NCBI GenBank assembly: GCA_002336805.1
Contig: DDEZ01000011.1
Coordinates: 124,001 to 188,000, forward strand
DNA length: 64,000 nucleotides
From: Bacteroidetes bacterium UBA1941
GTDB lineage: Bacteria; Bacteroidota; Bacteroidia; Chitinophagales; LD1
Reading direction: 5' to 3'
How positions within the stretch are numbered: position 1 is the first letter of the stretch; the number at the start of each line of letters is the position of its first letter. Under the pieces are notes generated by a model that ran no database searches, had not been told where the DNA came from, and saw only the letters and a list, made by a program, of their open reading frames with translations. Of the stretch, positions 36,010-43,971 are shown piece after piece. Position numbers and translations under genes: made by a program.

Positions 36010-36045
36010 AAAGCCCGCTGCGTATCGTAGCGGGCTTTCTTTTTC
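36010..36045 (+). terminator. Intrinsic terminator after the metalloprotease gene
   Basis: A 10-bp stem AAAGCCCGCT/AGCGGGCTTT with a 9-base loop is followed by a T-rich run (36036-36045). Confidence 0.9.
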
Positions 36046-36066
36046 TGTAGCAATAACCAGAGGCAT

Positions 36067-36074
36067 TATATTTG
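36067..36074 (+). promoter_or_regulatory. Promoter -7 element of the PH-domain gene
   Basis: TATATTTG matches the Bacteroidota -7 consensus TAnnTTTG exactly. A TCTG tetramer 19 nt upstream (36044-36047) is one mismatch from the -33 element. Transcription would start near 36081, just ahead of the ATG at 36090. Confidence 0.6.
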
Positions 36075-36089
36075 CATGAAAGGCTCCAT

Positions 36090-36461
36090 ATGGGAAATTA
36101 CGTCAATAACAATCTGATCAAAGGCGAGAGTATCGCATTTGAGACCACTTATCACTGGATCATATTCCTGCACTGGAAGTCGATACTGACCCTTTTCATA
36201 CGTCCCATATTATTGCGCTGGTCAGACGAGTTTGCTATCACTAATCATCGTATCATCATTAAGACAGGCCTCATCAGCCGCCACACGCTGGAGATGAACC
36301 TCAATAAAGTGGAGACGGTGAATGTGGACCAGAGCATCTTTGGCCGGATACTGGGCTATGGTACCATACGCATAGTAGGAACGGGTGGCACCAATGAGGT
36401 ATTCAACAACATAGCGCATCCTGTAGAGTTTCGCAAGAAGTTTCTGGAGCTGTCTATGTGA
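36090..36461 (+). CDS. PH-domain membrane-associated protein (YdbS/YdbT-like)
   Basis: The 123-residue protein resembles bacterial PH-domain (bPH2) proteins. A hydrophobic segment (about residues 28-48) precedes the conserved FAITNHRIIIKTGLISRHT and LNKVETVNVDQSIFGRILGYG strands. These proteins lie at the inner membrane and their function is poorly known. The ATG at 36090 is chosen. An in-frame TTG at 36072 falls on the promoter -7 element and is therefore unlikely. Confidence 0.82.
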   Translation: MGNYVNNNLIKGESIAFETTYHWIIFLHWKSILTLFIRPILLRWSDEFAITNHRIIIKTGLISRHTLEMNLNKVETVNVDQSIFGRILGYGTIRIVGTGGTNEVFNNIAHPVEFRKKFLELSM

Positions 36462-36525
36462 CAGGAGAGGGGCATCAGCATTGCTTTTTATTTCCTATTT
36501 TGCCCCGTAAAACCAGTCACTCCAC

Positions 36526-38037
36526 ATGGCCAAACAGCAATCCAAACCTGCGCCAAAAGAAGCTCCTAAAGCTAAAGCGAAACAAAAGGCCGAACCCACC
36601 GGACCAGGCTTTCTTAAATTTCTCATAGCGCGTGAGCAGTGGGCAGACTGGGGTCTGATAGGCGGCCTGCTGATAGCCATCCTGATATTCCTGAAACTGT
36701 ACTACCCCTATCCCGGTTACGAGACCGACTCGGGCAACTATATCCTCTCGGCTATCACCGGCAAGATCAATGGCTACAGGCCTTATGGCTACTCGGGTTT
36801 TCTAAAGTTTTTTACCGGCATATCTTCTGATGTGAAATTTGTGACGACATGGCAGTGGTTTATGACTGCGTTTTCTGTGTCATTCTTCCTATTTACTGTC
36901 AAATACATTTTCCGGAGCCTGCCGCGTGGTTTCTTCTACCTGCTATGTCTCATGGCTATACTCAATCCGTCTGTGATCTATATGGACTCTTACCTCATGA
37001 GTGATAGTTTGTTTGTGAGCCTTACATTACTATTCCTCACTACACTGCTATGGATCATCTACAATGGTAGCTATGTAGCCCTGTTTTCTAATCTGCTGCT
37101 GCTCTGGTGGTGTATGGATGCCAGGTATATCGGCCTCTTCTATCCACTATTCAGCGCGGTAGCTATAGCGTGGGCACTGTGGAGGCGCTTCCGCTGGGTG
37201 GCTGTGATAGGTGGCCTGATACCGGTAGTGATGTTGCTCTTCTACCGCTCATCTGCCGCAGACCAGATGAAAGAGGAGTTTGGCGTAGAGACCTTCTCAT
37301 CATTTGGTGGCTGGCAGGCTGCTAATAACGGTGTCTCTGTATTGCCATATGTGAAGGTGGATACCAATCTGATACAAGATCCGATGACGAAATCTATCCA
37401 TCAGATAGTACGTCAGTTTCCTGATTCATTTTTTAATGAAGATGCGATCATAGCTACCAGCTTTATGTGGACGCGCACCTATCCGGGCAAGGCCTGCCTG
37501 GCCCAGTATATCCAGCAGACGCGTACACCATACCTCCAGGCATGGGCCTATATGGGTACGGAGATGCAGAAATACGGCGACTTCCTCCAGTCAAACTATA
37601 GGAGTGAATATATCAAGCATTATATCATTCCTAATTTCAAGCTGATATTCAAGGCGCATCCGATAGGAGAGACAGACACCTTCCGCGCTGATGCTAATCT
37701 GAAGGGGTTATTTACTGCAGACCGCGATGTCTATGGCTTCAAAAAGCATGTGTTCAAACCTCTCACGGCTATACGGCAGGTATGCGATACAGGATTGTGG
37801 ATCATGTTTTTCCTCTCCGCTATAGCGGGTCTGATCATGATACGCAGGCTGGGCCTCACACTGGAGCAGAAGCTCGTCATAGCAGCACTGGGGCTGTTTG
37901 TCGGTGCCTTCGCGGCAGTGAGTACTATCGCCGCGCCGATCAATAACTTCCGCTATATCATGCCTATCATCTATGCTGTGCAGGCAGTACCGGTGCTGAT
38001 CATCGGTACGCTCATAGCTGGGAGGAAGCAGCAGTGA
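36526..38037 (+). CDS. Polytopic membrane protein, possible GT39-like glycosyltransferase
   Basis: The 503-residue protein has a Lys/Pro/Ala-rich cytoplasmic N-terminus (about 30 residues) and roughly ten membrane helices. An early periplasmic loop contains YPGYETDSGNYILSAITG and YRPYGYSGFLKFF. The acidic first loop and overall topology recall dolichyl-phosphate mannosyltransferase-type (GT39/ArnT/PMT) enzymes that use lipid-linked sugars. No certain catalytic signature is visible, so the call is tentative. A large hydrophilic loop (about 245-400) precedes the last helices. The gene is convergent with the PorE-like gene. Confidence 0.6.
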   Translation: MAKQQSKPAPKEAPKAKAKQKAEPTGPGFLKFLIAREQWADWGLIGGLLIAILIFLKLYYPYPGYETDSGNYILSAITGKINGYRPYGYSGFLKFFTGISSDVKFVTTWQWFMTAFSVSFFLFTVKYIFRSLPRGFFYLLCLMAILNPSVIYMDSYLMSDSLFVSLTLLFLTTLLWIIYNGSYVALFSNLLLLWWCMDARYIGLFYPLFSAVAIAWALWRRFRWVAVIGGLIPVVMLLFYRSSAADQMKEEFGVETFSSFGGWQAANNGVSVLPYVKVDTNLIQDPMTKSIHQIVRQFPDSFFNEDAIIATSFMWTRTYPGKACLAQYIQQTRTPYLQAWAYMGTEMQKYGDFLQSNYRSEYIKHYIIPNFKLIFKAHPIGETDTFRADANLKGLFTADRDVYGFKKHVFKPLTAIRQVCDTGLWIMFFLSAIAGLIMIRRLGLTLEQKLVIAALGLFVGAFAAVSTIAAPINNFRYIMPIIYAVQAVPVLIIGTLIAGRKQQ

Positions 38038-39957
38038 TCAGATACCCGTCACCACAAACTCTGTGCGCCTGTTCTTAGCCTTGCCTTCTGCAGATTTATT
38101 GTCCGATATAGGCTGCGTAGCTGCATAGCCTTTGTAGGTCAGGCGGTCCTGAGATATTCCTTTCGATACGAGATAATCGTTTACCGCCTTGGCGCGATTG
38201 GTAGATAGCGCCTCATTGTCTTTCTCCAGACCAGAGTTATCTGTATGCCCGCCTACTTCTATTTTCAGCGTAGGGTTCTTGGTCATCAGGTCTATAAGCG
38301 TATTGAGCTCAGTGCGGGATTCATTTTTCAGCTCGTAGCTATTGGTCTCAAAGAAGATATTATTCAGCACCACCTTGCTGCCCACCTTGATCTTCTCCAG
38401 CTGTATATCCATGATGTAGGCGCCGCCTTGCTTCATATCTTTCAGAGAGAAGTTGGCCGAATAGAACAGGTACCCCTCCTTAGATATCTGGCAGGCGTAG
38501 TTCTTTCCGGTAGGCAGCGTGGCCAGGTATTCGCCGGTCTTGCCATCAGATGAGGCGGTAGAGTATATCACGCCAGATGCCAGGTCAAAGAACTGGATCT
38601 TTGTGGCCAGAGGATTGCCATTGGCTTTGTCGGTCACTACACCCTTCACATAGCTCACAGGGTATGGCTTCAGGTTTTCCGGCATTTCAAATTTGTATAT
38701 ATCCATGCCGCCCTTGGTATCCGGCTGCTCAGAGGCAAAGTAGGCCCAGTTGCCACTCGTAGTGACATAGATGCCTATCTCATCTCCGGGTGTATTGATA
38801 GGGTAGCCGAGGTTGATCGCCTTGCCCCAGGTACCATCAGCCTGCTTGCGCGACATGAAGAGGTCTGCGCCGCCCATACCCTCATGCCCGCGGGAGGTAA
38901 AGAAGAGAGTATATCCGTCAGGGTGAATGAACGGACGCTCTTCCTCCTGATTGGTATTGATCTCAGGGCCCAGGTTTTGTGGGGTACTCCATTTGCCATC
39001 ATCTCCCAGTGTGGAGGAGTATATGTCACCGCCACCATAGCCACCATTGCGGGAGCTCACAAAGTATAGCGTACGCCCATCACCCGTGATATAGGGTTGC
39101 GTCTCTTTGCCTGGCGTGTTGATCACTGGGCCGAGATTCTTGCCTGGTTCCCATTCTACTCCATTTCTTTTGGAGAAATAGATGTCACAGCCACCCATGC
39201 TATTCGGCCTGTCACAGGAGGTAAAGAAGAGGTATTTGCCACTCGGCGAGATGCAGTGCGCACCTTCGTTGAACTGTAGCGTATTGACAGTCTCGGATAC
39301 CGGCACTGCCTCACTCCACTCCCCATTGCGGCTTTCTGATACAAAGATATTCTCATCATGCGCCCTACCTATCCGCTCCAGCCTGGTGAAGTATAGCCAA
39401 TGCTCATCCGCCGTCAGCGCCGGCATCAGGTCGTCTTCAGAGCTATTCACGCCGCTGCCGAGATTGATAGGTCTGAATGCTACTGGGTGCTTCACTGCGT
39501 CTTTGGCAAAGTCGCAGTTCTTGATCATGTTGTCTGCCGCCGTTTCCCTGTCTGGTGTCAGATGCTGCGCACGATACGCCTGAAAATACTTTTTGGCCTC
39601 ATCGTAGTCGCCCTTATTGAAAAGTGCCTGTCCTAGCTGCCACCTGAGATCCGGCTGATAGTCTGGCTTGAGTTGCTCTACCAGTTTCAGTTCTGTGACC
39701 GCGCCGGTATAGTTGCGCTGGTTCTCCAGGTACATGATACCCAGCAGCCAGTGTGCATCTACGAAGTTCTTTTCACTCTCCACGGCTATGTGCAGCATGG
39801 AGTCTGCCTGCGCATACCGGCCAAAGGCATAGGCTGTATTGCCCGCATCGTAATGATTTTGGGCGCGCTTCTTTGCATGCTCGTACGTCACTCCCATCTG
39901 CGAAAAGGCCTGCACACTGATCAGTATCGCAGCAATGGCCAGAAAAAGTTTATTCAT
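38038..39957 (-). CDS. PorE-like OmpA-family protein with TPR and PD40 propeller
   Basis: The 639-residue protein has a signal peptide, a tetratricopeptide region (about 25-140), a WD40-like PD40 beta-propeller (about 165-420) with repeated WLYFTRLE, YLFFTSCDRP, LYFVSSRNGG and LFFTSRGHEG strands, a carboxypeptidase-regulatory-like domain (about 430-515) and a C-terminal OmpA peptidoglycan-binding domain (GGHTDNSG, NRAKAVNDYL, KNRRTEF). This domain order matches PorE, which links the type IX secretion complex to peptidoglycan in Porphyromonas. A role in T9SS assembly or anchoring is likely by architecture. Confidence 0.85.
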   Translation of the reverse strand: MNKLFLAIAAILISVQAFSQMGVTYEHAKKRAQNHYDAGNTAYAFGRYAQADSMLHIAVESEKNFVDAHWLLGIMYLENQRNYTGAVTELKLVEQLKPDYQPDLRWQLGQALFNKGDYDEAKKYFQAYRAQHLTPDRETAADNMIKNCDFAKDAVKHPVAFRPINLGSGVNSSEDDLMPALTADEHWLYFTRLERIGRAHDENIFVSESRNGEWSEAVPVSETVNTLQFNEGAHCISPSGKYLFFTSCDRPNSMGGCDIYFSKRNGVEWEPGKNLGPVINTPGKETQPYITGDGRTLYFVSSRNGGYGGGDIYSSTLGDDGKWSTPQNLGPEINTNQEEERPFIHPDGYTLFFTSRGHEGMGGADLFMSRKQADGTWGKAINLGYPINTPGDEIGIYVTTSGNWAYFASEQPDTKGGMDIYKFEMPENLKPYPVSYVKGVVTDKANGNPLATKIQFFDLASGVIYSTASSDGKTGEYLATLPTGKNYACQISKEGYLFYSANFSLKDMKQGGAYIMDIQLEKIKVGSKVVLNNIFFETNSYELKNESRTELNTLIDLMTKNPTLKIEVGGHTDNSGLEKDNEALSTNRAKAVNDYLVSKGISQDRLTYKGYAATQPISDNKSAEGKAKNRRTEFVVTGI

Positions 39958-39971
39958 GTAAGGGTTGTATT

Positions 39972-40000
39972 GTCTAATGTCTTTTGTCTAACGTCTTTAG
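39972..40000. repeat. Short tandem repeat upstream of the PorE-like gene
   Basis: Two adjacent 14-bp units, GTCTAATGTCTTTT and GTCTAACGTCTTTA, differ at two positions, and a third unit begins with GTCT. They lie in the 47-base gap between queE and the PorE-like gene, in the region that would hold the latter's promoter. Confidence 0.6.
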
Positions 40001-40004
40001 TCTG

Positions 40005-40619
40005 CTAAGGCACATTTAGGTACTTATGTATCTGCAGGGATATCTCCCACTGCTGGTGTTCCTTCACATACTCTATCACCATCGGCACCATCTCCTCCTC
40101 CTGCTCCCACTCCGGAGAGAGGTAGAGTTTGCACACCGGGCTCACCTGGGCTGCATACTGCTCCGCCCAGCGGAAATCATTGCGATGGTTGATCACTACT
40201 TTCAGCTCACTGGCCAGTGGCAGTATACTAGCTACCGGCGGTTTATATCTCTTGGGAGATACCGTGATCCAGTCAAATTCACCACGCGCCGGATAGGCGC
40301 CGGAGGTCTCTATATGTGATCGGATACCTTTTGCGCGCAGCGCGGCAGTCAGTGCCGTCAGGTCATACATCAGCGGCTCGCCGCCGGTGATGACGCAGAT
40401 CAGGGCTCCGGCCTCTGCCACAGCATCTACTATCTCTGCTACAGACATCTTGGGATGCGCCTCTGCATCCCAGCTCTCTTTCACATCGCACCACGGGCAG
40501 CCCACATCACAGCCACCCAGCCGTACGAAGTAGGCGGCGCGGCCCTGGTAGTACCCTTCACCCTGTATGGTGTAGAAGTGCTCCATCACGGGGAGCAGCA
40601 TTGTATCAGCAGCGGACAT
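40005..40619 (-). CDS. queE: 7-carboxy-7-deazaguanine synthase
   Basis: The 204-residue protein is a QueE-type radical SAM enzyme. The cluster-binding motif is CDVGCPWC (CxxxCxxC) near residue 34, preceded by the FYTIQGEGYYQGRAAYFVRL opening. The SAM-binding GGEPLMYDL segment lies near residue 80. It converts 6-carboxy-tetrahydropterin to 7-carboxy-7-deazaguanine in queuosine and preQ0 synthesis. No other que genes are in the window. Confidence 0.93.
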   Translation of the reverse strand: MSAADTMLLPVMEHFYTIQGEGYYQGRAAYFVRLGGCDVGCPWCDVKESWDAEAHPKMSVAEIVDAVAEAGALICVITGGEPLMYDLTALTAALRAKGIRSHIETSGAYPARGEFDWITVSPKRYKPPVASILPLASELKVVINHRNDFRWAEQYAAQVSPVCKLYLSPEWEQEEEMVPMVIEYVKEHQQWEISLQIHKYLNVP

Positions 40620-40694
40620 TATTTGGCAAATTTACCGAAAACCCGCCATTAGCAGGCTGGGCTACTGACCATAGATTGTGGACTGTTGACAAAC

Positions 40695-40725
40695 ATTGGC
40701 ATATTGCCGCATTAGTGTAATTTCG
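40695..40725 (+). promoter_or_regulatory. Candidate promoter of the ALDH7 gene
   Basis: ATTG (40695-40698), a 19-nt spacer and TAATTTCG (40718-40725) each differ by one base from the Bacteroidota consensus. The coding region begins 20 bases after the second element. Confidence 0.45.
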
Positions 40726-40745
40726 CTATCCAAATACAAAGTGCA

Positions 40746-42272
40746 ATGAAAAGTTTCCTCAAGGCATTAGGCCTTAGCAAAGAAAACGCCGGAGCGTCTA
40801 CTGGCAATAAATGGCTCAAATCAAAAGGCCAGCTCATCCGTAGCTACTCTCCTGTAGATGGCAAAGAGATAGGTGCTGTAGTAGCAGGTACGGAGAAAGA
40901 ATATAAGGTGATAGTAGAGACAGCGCAGAAAGCCTTTGATGTATGGCGCAATGTGCCTGCACCAAAGCGTGGTGAGATAGTACGCCAGATAGGTGAGGAG
41001 CTGAGAAAATATAAAGAGCCACTCGGCCAGCTCGTATCCTACGAGATGGGTAAATCCCTGCAGGAAGGGTATGGCGAGGTGCAGGAGATGATAGATATCT
41101 GCGACTTTGCGGTAGGCCTCTCGCGCCAGTTGCATGGCCTCACTATGCACTCTGAGCGTCCGCTGCACCGCATGTATGAGCAGTACCACCCGCTGGGTAT
41201 CGTGGGCATCATCTCTGCATTCAATTTCCCGGTAGCGGTATGGAGCTGGAACTCTATGCTGGCCTGGGTCTGCGGTGATGTCTGTATCTGGAAACCATCT
41301 GAGAAAACCCCTCTCTGCGGTATAGCCTGCCAGAATATCGTGTCAAAGGTGTTTAAGAGGAATGGCCTGCCAGAAGGTATCTCAAACCTGATCATCGGTG
41401 ACTACAAAGTAGGTGAACTGATGTCTAATGATCCTAATGTACCGCTCGTATCGGCCACTGGCTCTACCCGTATGGGCAAGCTCGTGGCACAGGCAGTAGC
41501 AGGCCGTCTGGGCCGCAGCCTGCTGGAGCTGGGTGGCAATAATGCGATCATCATCACACCTGATGCTGACCTGGACATAGCTATGGTGGCTGTCGTATTT
41601 GGTGCTGTGGGCACTGCCGGCCAGCGCTGCACTACCACGCGGAGGCTCATCATACACGAGTCGAAGTATGACGAGGTGAAAAACCGTATCAAAAAGGCGT
41701 ATGCACAACTCAAAATAGGTGACCCTCTGGATCAGCGCAACCACGTAGGCCCACTGATAGACAAGGACGCAGTGGCTATGTATGAGCACGCCATCTCTGA
41801 GGCGGTGAAGCAAGGTGGCAAAGTATGGGTAGAAGGTGGTGTGCTGAAGGGCAAGAACTACGCCAGCGGCTGCTATGTGAAGCCGGCAGTGATAGAGGGT
41901 AAAAACTCTATGCCTATCGTGCAGCATGAGACCTTTGCACCGATACTCTACCTGATGAAATATAAGACCATAGATGAAGCAATAGCGCTGCAAAATGGCG
42001 TGGTACAGGGTCTCTCATCTGCCATCATGACCACCAATATGCGCGAGGCGGAGGCATTCCTCTCGGCTGCGGGCTCTGACTGCGGTATAGCCAATGTCAA
42101 TATCGGTACCTCGGGTGCTGAGATAGGTGGTGCATTCGGCGGGGAAAAGGAAACTGGTGGTGGCCGTGAGTCGGGCTCCGATGCCTGGAAGGCCTACATG
42201 CGCCGACAGACCAATACGATCAACTATGGCACTAAACTGCCACTGGCACAAGGGATCAAGTTTGAGCTTTAA
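40746..42272 (+). CDS. ALDH7-type aldehyde dehydrogenase (aminoadipate semialdehyde dehydrogenase-like)
   Basis: The 508-residue protein is a full-length NAD(P)-dependent aldehyde dehydrogenase. The oxyanion Asn lies in FNFPVAVWSWN, the Rossmann glycines in ATGSTRMGK, the general-base Glu in LLELGGNNAI and the nucleophilic Cys in GTAGQRCTTTRR. The ending GGAFGGEKETGGGRESGSDA is typical of ALDH7 (antiquitin) enzymes, which oxidise 2-aminoadipate 6-semialdehyde in lysine breakdown. The assignment to lysine degradation is by family, because no other pathway gene is adjacent. A strong terminator follows. Confidence 0.9.
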   Translation: MKSFLKALGLSKENAGASTGNKWLKSKGQLIRSYSPVDGKEIGAVVAGTEKEYKVIVETAQKAFDVWRNVPAPKRGEIVRQIGEELRKYKEPLGQLVSYEMGKSLQEGYGEVQEMIDICDFAVGLSRQLHGLTMHSERPLHRMYEQYHPLGIVGIISAFNFPVAVWSWNSMLAWVCGDVCIWKPSEKTPLCGIACQNIVSKVFKRNGLPEGISNLIIGDYKVGELMSNDPNVPLVSATGSTRMGKLVAQAVAGRLGRSLLELGGNNAIIITPDADLDIAMVAVVFGAVGTAGQRCTTTRRLIIHESKYDEVKNRIKKAYAQLKIGDPLDQRNHVGPLIDKDAVAMYEHAISEAVKQGGKVWVEGGVLKGKNYASGCYVKPAVIEGKNSMPIVQHETFAPILYLMKYKTIDEAIALQNGVVQGLSSAIMTTNMREAEAFLSAAGSDCGIANVNIGTSGAEIGGAFGGEKETGGGRESGSDAWKAYMRRQTNTINYGTKLPLAQGIKFEL

Positions 42273-42293
42273 AGCCTTAAAATACGATTAGCG

Positions 42294-42321
42294 AAAGAGC
42301 AACTTAGGTTGCTCTTTTTTT
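42294..42321. terminator. Intrinsic terminator between ALDH7 and flippase genes
   Basis: The stem AAAGAGCAAC/GTTGCTCTTT has a TTAG loop and is followed by a seven-base T-run (42315-42321). It serves the plus strand and may also act on the convergent flippase transcript. Confidence 0.9.
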
Positions 42322-43816
42322 ATTTCTTCTTTCCGATGACCGGTATCAGGTGGTGAAACTCAGGTACGATACGTAGCGCATATACCAGGCTGCCAAAGAG
42401 GCCAGTGATCACTGTGCCCCGGATGGCTACATTTAGAAAAGGATTGCCTGCAGATGGGATGAAATAGACAATGGCACCTGTGAGCAGGATGATGCCTACG
42501 ATCTTTGGCGTGTCACGTGTGAATGGCTGCAGGTGAAAATACCTCCAGATCAGGATAAACTTTGTCACGTTGTACAGGAAAGCCGATAGCGCTGTGGCAA
42601 TGGCTGCTCCATTCATGCCAAAGAGGGGGATGAATATCCGGTAGTTGATATATGCCACTATCACCAGGCCCAGCAGCAGCCATATTGTGACCTTGTATTT
42701 GTCAGAGGTGTATAGCATTCCATCATTATTGCCCGTAGCCATATTGATCAGGGTGCCAAAGCTGATGATAAACACGACTGTTTTCGCCAGTGAGAAATCC
42801 TTGTCCGGCATGATCTGAAAGAGAGAATCAATATTCAGGTTGACCATCAGAAACAGGAATCCACCTATCAGCAGCAGGTACCGGGCCGACTTATAGTACA
42901 TCTGGCGGATATCCTCTATGTCGTTACGCTTCCAGGCGTCAGCCATCTTGGGTGTCATGATCTTCTCCAGCGCATTCAGCGGTGCCTCTACAAAGGTGGC
43001 CACAAATGCCGCTACCGAGTAGATACCTACTATATCCAGGGCGTTGAGGTTAGCCTCCTTAGGCTTGTATGTGCCCAGCATGATCGTGTCCATATACCGG
43101 AGGCCCAGGGTAGCTATCACACCGAGACTGAGTGTGAGGCCAAAGTAGAACATCCTCATGGGAGAATGTTCTTTGTATTGCGACCAGTTGACCCGTAGTG
43201 AGGGGCTGTCTACTATGAATATGTACGCAAACAGGGCTGCAAACTGTGTCCCATAGATGGCTACAAATAGCATCACAAACTGGTCCCTGTCTATCCAGTG
43301 GATGAAGTAAATGGTGAATAGTATGATGCTGCCTATACGTATGAGCACGTCATTGATCAGGGCAGGCACTGAGGTGCGGAAAATGGAATAGGAATATGCC
43401 GTCAGTACATTGCTGAAGCCCAAAAAGAATGTGAGCGGGAAAACGTAATAAAAGTAGTCTGTAAAGAGCCGCGACTGGGCTACATATTGAGCTACGATAT
43501 AGTCCTTGAATATATACAGGAGAGCACTGAAGAAAAGATAACCCAGCATCGGGAATATCAGCATGAAGCCGAAGAAACCGTGATGGTTTCGCTCCCTATC
43601 CCTGAAGTATGGAAAGTACCGCAGTATAGTAGCTGTCATACCCAGCGGGGTCAGGCTGGCCACGAGTGACGAGAAGGAGAATAAGAGCCTGGTGAGCCCC
43701 ATTTCCTCCTTGGTCAGGAAGTGAGGCTGTACGATGATCAGGCTCAGCGCACCTACGGCTATGCCGATATAGGTGATGATGCTGTTTCTGATACCCTGAC
43801 GCTGTATGACCCCCAA
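42320..43816 (-). CDS. Polysaccharide flippase (MATE/Wzx-like)
   Basis: The 498-residue protein has about 12-14 membrane helices with few long loops and looks like the MOP-superfamily polysaccharide exporters. Conserved features are the N-terminal QRQGIRNSIITYIGIAVGAL segment, paired helices with charged caps, and the mid-protein APLNALEKIMTPKMADAWK motif. It probably moves lipid-linked saccharide units across the inner membrane. No other polysaccharide synthesis genes are directly adjacent, although a GT4 glycosyltransferase gene lies about 3.3 kb away. Confidence 0.85.
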   Translation of the reverse strand: MGVIQRQGIRNSIITYIGIAVGALSLIIVQPHFLTKEEMGLTRLLFSFSSLVASLTPLGMTATILRYFPYFRDRERNHHGFFGFMLIFPMLGYLFFSALLYIFKDYIVAQYVAQSRLFTDYFYYVFPLTFFLGFSNVLTAYSYSIFRTSVPALINDVLIRIGSIILFTIYFIHWIDRDQFVMLFVAIYGTQFAALFAYIFIVDSPSLRVNWSQYKEHSPMRMFYFGLTLSLGVIATLGLRYMDTIMLGTYKPKEANLNALDIVGIYSVAAFVATFVEAPLNALEKIMTPKMADAWKRNDIEDIRQMYYKSARYLLLIGGFLFLMVNLNIDSLFQIMPDKDFSLAKTVVFIISFGTLINMATGNNDGMLYTSDKYKVTIWLLLGLVIVAYINYRIFIPLFGMNGAAIATALSAFLYNVTKFILIWRYFHLQPFTRDTPKIVGIILLTGAIVYFIPSAGNPFLNVAIRGTVITGLFGSLVYALRIVPEFHHLIPVIGKKK

Positions 43817-43920
43817 AGTGCTTCTTGTTTACTCATACAATTATAAGGCTTTGCCTCAGATACAGGAAATGGACTGATGAAGCCACCGTGCTCTTTGACT
43901 TTTATTGGCGGCTATGCTCA

Positions 43921-43950
43921 AAAAAATAGGCCACCGCGGACGGTGGCCTA
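43921..43950 (-). terminator. Intrinsic terminator after the Kelch/PKD gene
   Basis: A 10-bp stem TAGGCCACCG/CGGTGGCCTA with a CGGA loop is followed on the minus strand by a T-run (the A-run at 43921-43926). It lies 22 bases after the stop codon of the gene at 43972-46035. Confidence 0.9.
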
Positions 43951-43971
43951 CAGATACACTATGTTGTCAGC

